Assembly: GCA_016649675.1 (NCBI GenBank)
Contig: JAENXG010000037.1
Location: 1 to 14,203, forward strand
Length of the DNA: 14,203 nt
Reading direction: 5' to 3'
Source: Methyloceanibacter sp.
GTDB lineage: Bacteria; Pseudomonadota; Alphaproteobacteria; Rhizobiales; Methyloligellaceae
The notes under the pieces are model-generated. The model searched no databases. It was not told the DNA's origin and was given only the letters and a program-made list of their open reading frames with translations. Both the position numbers and the translations under genes were made by a program. Within the stretch, counting starts at the first letter, position 1. Each line of letters starts with the position of its first letter. Shown here in pieces: positions 8,811 to 14,203 of this stretch.

Positions 8811-10094
8811 ATGCGCTGGTTCGTGGCTTTGTTGCTCCTCGCTCTGTCTGGCTCTAAGGCCTTCGCCACGATCAAATTCTGCAATGATTTCGAGCACGCA
8901 GTCCAGTTCGCGTTGGCGTATCAGAGCAAGGATGGTTGGGTCTCCGAAGGTTGGGTTAGGGTCGAATCGAAGGCCTGTCAAACCGACAGCAAACACCCCG
9001 ACCTGACTGAATTCTATTGGCGGGGGGAGACCGATTGGATCAAGACCCGGGGCGGCCGAACCAAATGGTCATGGGGCAAGGACCGCGAGTTCGCCGTCAA
9101 AGACACCTCCTTCTCGCTCACGAATTCAGATCAGAAGATCAAGGGCGCTCACCTTGTCGGTTTCATCGGCCCAGTGAAAATCAATGCGCCGTCGGTCGAG
9201 GTGACCCTTACCATTGTCGACGCCAAAGGCACGATGACCTCGATCTCGAGCGAAGGCGCTGCCTTGGAATCCGACCCCGACTATCAAGCGTGCCAGACCG
9301 CTTCCGGCGACGAAGCAATAGCAGCCTGCGACAGAGCTATCGGCTCTGGCAAATTCAGCGGCAGGCTTCTCGCCAATCTGCATGTCAATCGCGGTGCCGA
9401 GCGCCACGGAAAGAAGGACTTCGACGGCGCGCTTGCGGATTTCGACGAAGCGATCCGAATCGATTCGACGATAGCTCTGGCATTCGCTAACCGCGCCAGC
9501 ATCCACTACGACAAGGAGGAGTACGACGCGGCCATTCAGGACCTCGACAAGGCCATCGAACTCGATCCCAAATATGTCAGGGCCTACCAAGACCGCGGGG
9601 ACGCCTACCGGGAGAAGGGCGACTTGAGCCAAGCCATCGAGGACTACAAGAAGGCGCTCTCGCTAAATCCCAGCGACAAGCAAAAGGCGAGCATCGAGAA
9701 TGCCCTTTCCAACGCCTATGTCGACCGTGGCGTCGACCAGAAAGATGAGAACGCCGAGCTTGCCGATTATGACGAGGCGCTCCGGATCAATCCGAACAAC
9801 GCCGTCGCCCTCAACAACCGGGGTGCTACCTACACTTCGAAGGGCGAATACGACAGGGCCATCCAGGACCTGGACCTAGCCATCAAGCTGAAGCCCGACT
9901 ACGCCAGAGCCTTTCGCAACCGTGGCGATGCGTACCGGGGAAAGGGTGACCGGGAGCATGCCATCGCAGACTACAAGCACGCGCTCTCGCTCAACCCAGA
10001 CGATGCGTTAAAGAAGGAAATCCAGAAGGCGCTTGATGAGCTCGAAGCGGGGACGGAACCGAACGCGCCCAAGCCTGCCGTCACCACGCCCTGA
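8811..10094 (+). CDS. Exported DUF1036 domain protein with C-terminal TPR repeats
   Basis: 427 aa. Residues 1-19 form a signal peptide (Arg2, then a Leu/Ala-rich core, ending SKAFA), so export to the periplasm is likely. Residues about 20-120 resemble DUF1036: FCNDF at 23-27, WVSEGWV at 43-49 and Cys56, the family's usual landmarks. Residues about 157-182 carry a Cys-paired segment (ACQTASGDEAIAACDRA) often seen before TPRs in alphaproteobacterial proteins. About six TPR units follow, near 190-220, 224-254, 257-288, 302-330, 332-363 and 366-398, then a Pro/Ala-rich tail. The two-TPR block 237-290 closely resembles 345-398, suggesting internal duplication. TPRs usually mediate protein contacts; DUF1036 has no established function that I know of, so no reaction is assigned. 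The start at 8811 is set by the strong GGAGGGG site and the signal peptide. It is transcribed away from ndvB. Confidence 0.88.
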   Translation: MRWFVALLLLALSGSKAFATIKFCNDFEHAVQFALAYQSKDGWVSEGWVRVESKACQTDSKHPDLTEFYWRGETDWIKTRGGRTKWSWGKDREFAVKDTSFSLTNSDQKIKGAHLVGFIGPVKINAPSVEVTLTIVDAKGTMTSISSEGAALESDPDYQACQTASGDEAIAACDRAIGSGKFSGRLLANLHVNRGAERHGKKDFDGALADFDEAIRIDSTIALAFANRASIHYDKEEYDAAIQDLDKAIELDPKYVRAYQDRGDAYREKGDLSQAIEDYKKALSLNPSDKQKASIENALSNAYVDRGVDQKDENAELADYDEALRINPNNAVALNNRGATYTSKGEYDRAIQDLDLAIKLKPDYARAFRNRGDAYRGKGDREHAIADYKHALSLNPDDALKKEIQKALDELEAGTEPNAPKPAVTTP

Positions 10095-10173
10095 GTGCGC
10101 AACCTTCGTCACTACCAGGATGTCGAGCGCGCCACGCTTTTATCAGCAAGGTGTGAGCTAGGCCGCTCTCCAG

Positions 10174-10187
10174 GTTCACCGGTGAAC
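10174..10187. promoter_or_regulatory. 14-bp perfect palindrome, possible operator
   Basis: GTTCACCGGTGAAC reads identically on both strands, and the next base pair outward is a G-T followed by an A-T match. It has no loop, so an RNA hairpin is unlikely; a dimeric regulator site is more natural. It lies 80 bp after the TPR gene stop and about 290 bp before the GlsB-like start. Confidence 0.4.
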
Positions 10188-10270
10188 TTCCTTGTCGGGG
10201 AGAAGGCTTTACGGCGTCGGCGGGTCCGGTTTCAGAATCAAAACGGACGTTGTGGGGTCTCGCCAGCTAG

Positions 10271-10294
10271 TTCGCCTTCTGACCCAAGACGGAC
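10271..10294 (+). repeat. 24-bp dispersed quasi-palindromic element, copy 2 (diverged)
   Basis: This copy keeps the central TGACCCA and the terminal CGGAC in the same register as the others, but its left arm is degraded (TTCGCCT). It is the weakest of the five copies. Confidence 0.5.
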
Positions 10295-10473
10295 ATCCCG
10301 CATCGGTATCTTCGTTAGCCTGCCGACAAGCTCAGCAAGTTGTCCCTGCAAGCTGCGGGAGAAAGGGGCTGAGGCTCTTGGCTTACGAGACCGCTTCATC
10401 ATCGCTCGCGCGAATGACAAGCAATTCGCAGCGTGAGAGGATGGCAGGTGCAATAATTCACATGGGGAGCGTC

Positions 10474-10737
10474 ATGTCAGCCGAAAATCTTTTGGTGATT
10501 TTACTCGTCGGTCTCATCGCCGGATGGCTTGCCGGGCTAATCGTAAAGGGCACCGGCTTCGGCCTCGTGGCCGACATCGCGGTTGGAATCGTCGGCGCCC
10601 TGATCGGCAGTTGGTTGTTGCCGCATTTAGGGATCCATCTCGGCAGTGGGATTGTCCCGGCCATCATCGGAGCGACAATCGGAGCCATAGTTCTTCTGCT
10701 TATTCTGAGACTGTTCTATCGCCGCGGCCGATGGTGA
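10474..10737 (+). CDS. GlsB/YeaQ/YmgE family stress-response membrane protein
   Basis: 87 aa, almost entirely hydrophobic, with three predicted membrane helices at about 5-25, 31-50 and 58-81 and a short basic end (YRRGRW). The glycine-rich pattern (GLIAGWLAGLIVKGTGFGL, GIVGALIGSWLL, and GATIGAIVLLLILRL near the end) is typical of the transglycosylase-associated protein family (PF04226). These are small inner-membrane proteins often induced by general stress; their biochemical role is not established. Of three in-frame ATGs (10441, 10462, 10474), 10474 was chosen because GGGGAG precedes it by four bases and homologues begin close to this point. It appears monocistronic and converges on the GNAT gene. 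Confidence 0.85.
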   Translation: MSAENLLVILLVGLIAGWLAGLIVKGTGFGLVADIAVGIVGALIGSWLLPHLGIHLGSGIVPAIIGATIGAIVLLLILRLFYRRGRW

Positions 10738-10744
10738 GCGCTAG

Positions 10745-10797
10745 CGTTGCCAGGCGGGCCTGAATCGAAAGTCACACGATTCAGCCTCCCGCCAACG
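10745..10797. terminator. Imperfect stem-loop after the GlsB-like gene
   Basis: CTGAATCG and CGATTCAG pair perfectly around a nine-base loop. After a small internal loop, GGCGGG pairs with CCCGCC, and CGTT with AACG past a bulge. It starts eight bases after the stop codon. No T-run follows, so it is either a weak terminator or an RNA 3' end stabiliser. Confidence 0.45.
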
Positions 10798-10819
10798 ACA
10801 TTGGCCGCTTTCACTATGT

Positions 10820-10869
10820 CGGGGTGGGTGGCAAGGCGGTGGTTTATGATATCAATCGGACCCACCCCG
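10820..10869. terminator. Long-loop inverted repeat between convergent genes
   Basis: CGGGGTGGGT (10820-10829) and ACCCACCCCG (10860-10869) are perfect 10-bp arms around a 30-base loop. It lies 17 bases past the stop of the minus-strand GNAT gene. The arm nearest that gene could alternatively pair with CCCCGGG at 10876-10882, giving a competing short hairpin. There is no T-run on either strand. It could act as a transcript end in the convergent spacer. Confidence 0.4.
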
Positions 10870-10885
10870 GAGCTTCCCCGGGTAA

Positions 10886-11995
10886 TTAGTTCACCGATAC
10901 GTCGCCATCCCCGGGAGTAGTCTCCCAACTGGAAGGCTCGAACGCGGTTACTTTTGGAATGTAGCAGTAGGTCATCATTCGTGGGTGCCTAGAGGGGATA
11001 CTTAGAGTAAGCGGGATGGCTTGTTCGATCATCTGCGTGTACTGCCAAACGGTGATGTAAAAAGCGCGTTGACGCTCAGCAAAGCCACGTGCTACCAACA
11101 GCAACTCCTTAGCTATTTCAGCATCAGCGTTTAAGCATCGACATTCCAACAAATAGAAAGAATTGCTTGACCTCTTCATCGCTAAGTATCCGACAAGCTG
11201 TTTCCCAGATCGAGCGACAAAAACTGCTCTGCTATGCCGGACGAACTTTGAACCAAAATAAAGCCAATTCAAGGTCTGGATATCGCGTACAGCATAGGTG
11301 GACGCACTTGAGGCGCGGCATTTATCCACGTCATGGACGTCACGCTCTTCAAATTTTTCAATTTGATACACAAGTAAAGATTTTCGCCGCAGTCTTTCAC
11401 TTTGTAACGACTTTGCTAGACGCAGCCTTGCTGCACCCGACATGGTGCCACTATTCGACGGGGGGAGATGTGGCCCGTCCCAAGCGGTAAGATCTCCTAC
11501 AATCCTGTAGCTCGACTCTGGCCATCCTCTTTCCAATGGCCGCATCCCCAGTGACAACCAGAGCTTGTATGCAACGTCTGTTGAGTCAGTACCGATAAGA
11601 AGGTCAGGCTTACACTGATTGACAAATGCGCGACCTACCAACTTTGATAACCCTTGTCCTCGCCAGTCGGAATGAACCGCCAAGGACCCAGTTGCGCAAC
11701 AAAGACCGGGCTGCCCTCCTATGATGTAATTAAATGGGATGTTGGCGGTGAAGGCGATGGGAGCACGTTCACTTGAACGGATGAACCAGCCCCGCGGTAT
11801 AGTCGAACTCCAAGCTGGGTTCAGTTCCCACCAATGCGCAAAGCATCCCATCGTATGGTCTCGTGTGCCTCCAAATACGGAGGTGAGTAAGCGACTTGCG
11901 TCTTGGAAGTCGCTTACTTTCAATGGAGACACTTCGAATGAGCCGCTCGTGCTAGCCTCCAAGGCAAAGAATTTTCCGCTGCTGCTGTGCGGCAT
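10886..11995 (-). CDS. GNAT-superfamily acyltransferase, probably two GNAT-like halves
   Basis: 369 aa from ATG 11995; a TTG at 12040 would add 15 residues, but neither start has a convincing ribosome site. GNAT enzymes move an acyl group from acyl-CoA (or a similar donor) to an amine. Here LAVHSDWRGQGLSKLV (about 105-120) matches motif A, with RGQG as the CoA pyrophosphate loop, and TDVAYKLWLSLGMRPL (about 139-154) matches the motif B helix ending in the usual LG-aromatic-like turn. The C-terminal half (about 240-340: AVFVARSGKQLVGYLAMKR and a following helix) looks like a second, degenerate GNAT fold, an arrangement known in double-GNAT and FemAB-like proteins. The substrate cannot be inferred. 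Base composition is clearly lower in GC than the flanking genes (several 60-base lines near or below 50%), a sign of transfer. No signal peptide; cytoplasmic. Confidence 0.78.
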   Translation of the reverse strand: MPHSSSGKFFALEASTSGSFEVSPLKVSDFQDASRLLTSVFGGTRDHTMGCFAHWWELNPAWSSTIPRGWFIRSSERAPIAFTANIPFNYIIGGQPGLCCATGSLAVHSDWRGQGLSKLVGRAFVNQCKPDLLIGTDSTDVAYKLWLSLGMRPLERGWPESSYRIVGDLTAWDGPHLPPSNSGTMSGAARLRLAKSLQSERLRRKSLLVYQIEKFEERDVHDVDKCRASSASTYAVRDIQTLNWLYFGSKFVRHSRAVFVARSGKQLVGYLAMKRSSNSFYLLECRCLNADAEIAKELLLVARGFAERQRAFYITVWQYTQMIEQAIPLTLSIPSRHPRMMTYCYIPKVTAFEPSSWETTPGDGDVSVN

Positions 11996-12171
11996 TACAA
12001 CTTCGCCGAGGCCCCGAAAAGCGCTTGACCGCCTGGACAAGGCGCTAAGGTGGGTTGCCCTCTGCTGTTTCTTTCCACTCGGAGGTTCTCTGGTCGAGTC
12101 GGGCCTTATGGCCTGTGCTTGGCAGAGTCCCCTCTTGGCACGAAGCCGACATTGCGATCGGACTTGGCGAT

Positions 12172-12195
12172 GTCAGCTACTGACCCCAAGCGGAC
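12172..12195 (+). repeat. 24-bp dispersed quasi-palindromic element, copy 3
   Basis: GTCAGCT and AGCGGAC arms surround a 10-base centre containing TGACCCCA. It lies in the 280-base space between the GNAT start and the stop of the SH3b gene; I see no gene in that space. Confidence 0.65.
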
Positions 12196-12275
12196 ACCTC
12201 AAACGACTCGGTCGTGAGGCACCCCGGCAACGCCGCCAACATTTGTCCGTTTGGTGCCGGCTACCTGGACCAAGT

Positions 12276-13013
12276 TTAAAATCTTGCGAAGGAGCCGAAC
12301 ATAAACAGCCCGACCCGCCGCTGGTCACCGCGTCGAGCCCATCGGCCACTCCGCGGGTCCGACTCCGGGACTGCGACATCGTCTGATACAGGTGTAGCCT
12401 CTGATACCCGAAGTGCGGGTGGGGTTGGGCTCCGTTTTTTCGCGCCTGGCGAAGCCGGCTTGGCTGGTGTTGGCTCCGAGAACCCGCTCTCATTGGTCGA
12501 GGCCGTTGCAGCTTGAGTGGGGCTGGGGCCGTCGATTGACGAGAGATACTTCTCAAAAACCCAGCCACGCTCCTGGGTAACCGGGTCCAATAATCCGACC
12601 CAGCCGTCTTCTCGTCTGACGATCTGCAATTCTGTACCAGGGCGATAGTACCTGACCGTGGGGGAAGAGACCGAAGCCTCGCGATGCACCTTTGCGGCGA
12701 ACACCACCTTGGTCCACTCGACCGGCTCATGCTCCGAACCATCAATGCCGGCGGCTGACGCCGCGGGTTGATCGCCTGCGGCAGCATCTTGCTGAAGAGG
12801 CAATGGAGCTGGTTCTTGGTAGGTCGCCAATGGCGCAGGGAATTTTTGGCTTAGAGGCAGGTCAGAAAGGTAAGAGCCCCACGAACGCAGGTGCCTTACG
12901 ACTGGCTGGGTAGGACGAGTTTGAACGGCAACGGCGTCTTGGGTAGTGACTAGGAAGTTGACCGTGTAAACGGCAGCCCCTGCAAGCGACAGCGTTAGCA
13001 GCAACCGTCTCAT
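12276..13013 (-). CDS. Exported or membrane-anchored SH3b-domain protein
   Basis: 245 aa. Residues 1-24 (two Arg, then a hydrophobic stretch to VNFLVTT) form a signal anchor or signal peptide, placing the rest outside the cytoplasm. A Pro/Ala/Gln-rich linker covers about 30-98. Residues about 100-160 are an SH3b fold: FAAKVHREASVSSPTVRYYRPG, ELQIVRREDGWVGLLD and RGWVFEKYLS, with the conserved Gly-Trp pairs. Bacterial SH3b domains often bind peptidoglycan or envelope peptides. A second low-complexity Pro/Ser/Ala region (about 161-220) leads to a basic tail, RRGDQRRVGLFMFGSFARF. No catalytic domain is visible, so a binding or scaffold role is inferred. The start is firm: TAGGAGA precedes ATG 13013 by seven bases. 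It is transcribed in the same direction as the GNAT gene, but 280 bases and a repeat separate them, so they need not be co-transcribed. Confidence 0.82.
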   Translation of the reverse strand: MRRLLLTLSLAGAAVYTVNFLVTTQDAVAVQTRPTQPVVRHLRSWGSYLSDLPLSQKFPAPLATYQEPAPLPLQQDAAAGDQPAASAAGIDGSEHEPVEWTKVVFAAKVHREASVSSPTVRYYRPGTELQIVRREDGWVGLLDPVTQERGWVFEKYLSSIDGPSPTQAATASTNESGFSEPTPAKPASPGAKKRSPTPPALRVSEATPVSDDVAVPESDPRSGRWARRGDQRRVGLFMFGSFARF

Positions 13014-13020
13014 GGCCAGG

Positions 13021-13027
13021 TCTCCTA
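13021..13027 (-). promoter_or_regulatory. Ribosome binding site of the SH3b gene
   Basis: TAGGAGA on the minus strand, seven bases before ATG 13013. It fixes that start. Confidence 0.75.
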
Positions 13028-13164
13028 CCCGGCCCCCGTTATCTATATCTCGGAGTGAACATCCTCGATTTCAAGCCGTTCCGATACGCGCCGACACCGG
13101 GTGACCGTGCAATAAGGCTTGTCCTCAGGTACCTTGCTCGTTCGCGGAATTTCGGCGAGTGCGG

Positions 13165-13188
13165 GTCCGCTTTTGGCACTTAGCGGAC
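13165..13188 (+). repeat. 24-bp dispersed quasi-palindromic element, copy 4 (perfect arms)
   Basis: GTCCGCT and AGCGGAC are perfect 7-bp inverted arms with a 10-base centre (TTTGGCACTT). This copy lacks the TGACCC core but matches the others in arm sequence, total length and spacing. Confidence 0.6.
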
Positions 13189-13210
13189 GAACTCGATGGG
13201 CCGTCGTAAC

Positions 13211-13234
13211 GTCAGCTTTTGACCCATAGCGGAC
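13211..13234 (+). repeat. 24-bp dispersed quasi-palindromic element, copy 5
   Basis: GTCAGCT and AGCGGAC arms flank a centre containing TTTGACCCAT. It lies 22 bases downstream of copy 4 in the same orientation. In reverse it reads as NVRYGSKADV in one frame, the kind of peptide that turns up in spurious small ORFs of related genomes. Confidence 0.65.
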
Positions 13235-13516
13235 ATTCAACAACGAAGAGGTCGCGTCAGTCCGAACCCATCCGCAGCCGTGGGCTTTGACGAAAAGCTC
13301 ATGCCGACCAAGGCGGACGCCCGAGGCATCGTGGTCGACCTTGAGCCGTTGTTCACGTTGAGCGCGGACCTCGTCGGCTTGCTGCCCGAGTCCGCTCGAG
13401 ACTGGCGCGGTCGCTCGACGTTGCTGCAAAGGAGCTTTGGCGGGTTGGGGGAGGCTTTTACTAGCAACGGCACAAAACTCAGCTTAGGGCGTTAGTCGTA
13501 AGGGGCACTCCCAGAA

Positions 13517-13523
13517 AGGAAGG
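13517..13523 (+). promoter_or_regulatory. Ribosome binding site of the response regulator
   Basis: AGGAAGG, with a six-base spacer to ATG 13530, supports that start. Confidence 0.75.
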
Positions 13524-13529
13524 CCCGAC

Positions 13530-13925
13530 ATGGCACAACGTTCGCCTCCACACCGTGGACGCGCCCTGATTGTCGAAGATGAAATCTTTTTCGCCCTCAG
13601 CCTAGAAGCAGACATGAACGCACTCGGCTTCGACATTTGCGATCTGGCGGCAAATGGACATCAAGCCTCCATGCTTGCGATGAGTAATCAGCCCGATGTT
13701 GTCCTGATGGACATCAACCTCGAAGGAGGCCGCGAAGGGATTGAGGTCGCTAGGTGGCTTCGCACGGTGTGCGAGGCACCCATCGTCTTCATCACCGGAT
13801 ACGCGGACCGCGACACCGTCGAGCGCATCCACCAACAAGTACCGGACGCACCGGTGCTGCCCAAGCCGCTTTATCACGGCCGCCTTGCCGACGCCGTGAC
13901 GGCGGTTACCACGCATCAGCACTGA
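13530..13925 (+). CDS. Stand-alone response regulator receiver (REC) domain protein
   Basis: 131 aa, essentially one CheY-like receiver domain and no output domain. All key residues are present: the acidic pair Glu16-Asp17 in ALIVEDE for Mg2+, phospho-acceptor Asp61 in VVLMDINL, Thr89 in VFITGYAD, and Lys112 in VLPKPL. It should therefore accept phosphate from a histidine kinase or phosphotransfer partner and act by protein-protein contact in the cytoplasm. The sequence style (LIVEDE, MDINLEGG, FITGYAD) resembles single-domain receivers that partner HWE-type or hybrid kinases in alphaproteobacteria; that link is inference. No kinase gene is in view, so it is an orphan within this window. The start is supported by AGGAAGG. 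Divergent from the SH3b gene across a 516-base gap. Confidence 0.92.
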   Translation: MAQRSPPHRGRALIVEDEIFFALSLEADMNALGFDICDLAANGHQASMLAMSNQPDVVLMDINLEGGREGIEVARWLRTVCEAPIVFITGYADRDTVERIHQQVPDAPVLPKPLYHGRLADAVTAVTTHQH

Positions 13926-14203
13926 CCTTAGAGAGTCCGTCGCCACTATCCCGCTTAGGTGAGTGGGATTGGGCAACGCTCCAGAAGCTTGGCGATCATA
14001 TTAGGACCTGCCTTGAGCGGGCAGAGCAGTGCAAAGCCGCTGCGGCATCGGCGTTAGGCGTTACACTTTTGGGCGTTGCTAAAGGGCGCGGCGTCATATC
14101 TGGATTTCGTTGCCAGATGGCGTCTGATGTCCGTGACCAACGTCGGCTCGGATGCTCGTCGGCTACTTGCAGCCTAGCGGATGCACCGTTTCAGAATCCT
14201 GGC
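13926..14203. other. Right-edge region without a convincing gene
   Basis: No ORF with a good start is seen. The plus frame in phase with 13922 has no stop to the right edge (94 codons) and contains a plausible helical stretch (HIRTCLERAEQCKAAAAS at about 13991-14044). Its only ATG is at 14117. It may be a gene relic or a chance open frame in GC-rich DNA. Confidence 0.35.
13948..13969 (+). terminator. Short stem-loop after the response regulator
   Basis: ATCCCGCT and AGTGGGAT pair at eight positions, one of them G-T, around a six-base loop, 22 bases past the stop. No T-run follows, so termination here is only possible, not shown. Confidence 0.35.

Larger units (their letters stand above)
10095..10473. 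other. Gap between the DUF1036-TPR gene and the GlsB-like gene
   Basis: These 379 bases contain a 14-bp perfect palindrome (10174-10187) and one copy of the 24-bp dispersed element (10271-10294). Open frames cross the region on both strands, but none has family-like sequence or a good ribosome site, and two of them run through the repeat. I call no gene. The promoter of the downstream membrane protein should lie here. Confidence 0.6.
13014..13529. other. Gene-poor gap upstream of the SH3b and response-regulator genes
   Basis: This 516-base divergent region holds two copies of the 24-bp element (13165-13188 and 13211-13234), the SH3b ribosome site at 13021-13027, and presumably both promoters. 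Overlapping open frames of 70-128 codons on opposite strands (13280-13495 plus, 13043-13429 and 13237-13473 minus) show no recognisable domain. Two minus frames are low in hydrophobic pattern and one reads through both repeats. I call no gene. Confidence 0.55.

Noticed and set aside
10095..10436. 113-codon plus frame between the TPR and GlsB-like genes
   Set aside because: It starts directly after the TPR stop without a ribosome site, reads through the 24-bp repeat, and shows no domain; a competing frame overlaps it.
11739..12386. 215-codon plus frame
   Set aside because: It overlaps the start of the GNAT gene and the end of the SH3b gene in antisense and crosses a dispersed repeat; no domain seen.
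13043..13429. 128-codon minus frame next to the SH3b gene
   Set aside because: It translates through both 24-bp repeats (NVRYGSKADV, PLSAKSGP), a typical source of spurious ORFs; no domain or ribosome site.
13280..13495. 71-codon plus frame just upstream of the response regulator
   Set aside because: Starts at GTG without a ribosome site, no recognisable domain, and an equally long minus frame overlaps it. Kept as gap rather than gene.

Overview
The window is high-GC DNA from an alphaproteobacterium, most likely of the Hyphomicrobiales (Rhizobiales). The evidence is a near-complete NdvB/ChvB/Cgs-type cyclic beta-1,2-glucan synthase, a DUF1036-TPR secreted protein of the kind common in that order, and a short dispersed intergenic repeat that I associate, from memory, with Bradyrhizobium-like genomes. 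Genus cannot be settled by reading alone. No tRNA, rRNA, CRISPR array, transposase or other mobile-element gene was seen.

Left 60% (1-8479, minus strand): a single uninterrupted reading frame of more than 2,800 codons encodes the cyclic glucan synthase. Its C-terminal tail runs off the left edge. Domain order is N-terminal region, membrane segments, GT84-type glycosyltransferase, further membrane segments, glucoamylase-like domain and GH94 phosphorylase-like region. A 36-bp in-frame tandem duplication lies in the GH94 part. A 331-bp divergent spacer (8480-8810) holds a perfect 8-bp-arm dyad upstream of the synthase gene.

Middle (8811-10737, plus strand): a secreted DUF1036 plus TPR-repeat protein comes first. 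After a 379-bp gap carrying a 14-bp perfect palindrome comes a small three-helix membrane protein of the GlsB/YeaQ/YmgE (transglycosylase-associated) family. This gene converges on a GNAT acyltransferase gene, and the 148-bp convergent spacer contains two substantial inverted repeats.

Right (10886-14203): a lower-GC GNAT-family gene (minus), an exported or membrane-anchored SH3b-domain protein (minus), a 516-bp gene-poor gap, and an orphan single-domain response regulator (plus) with all key receiver residues. The last 278 bases hold no convincing gene, but one frame stays open off the right edge.

The genes do not form one operon. Envelope and stress themes recur (periplasmic glucan, DUF1036/TPR and SH3b envelope proteins, stress membrane protein, receiver domain), but a common pathway is not shown. 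The most notable pattern is a 24-bp quasi-palindromic element present five times, in every sizeable intergenic gap except the 148-bp convergent spacer and the right-edge gap, always in the same orientation.
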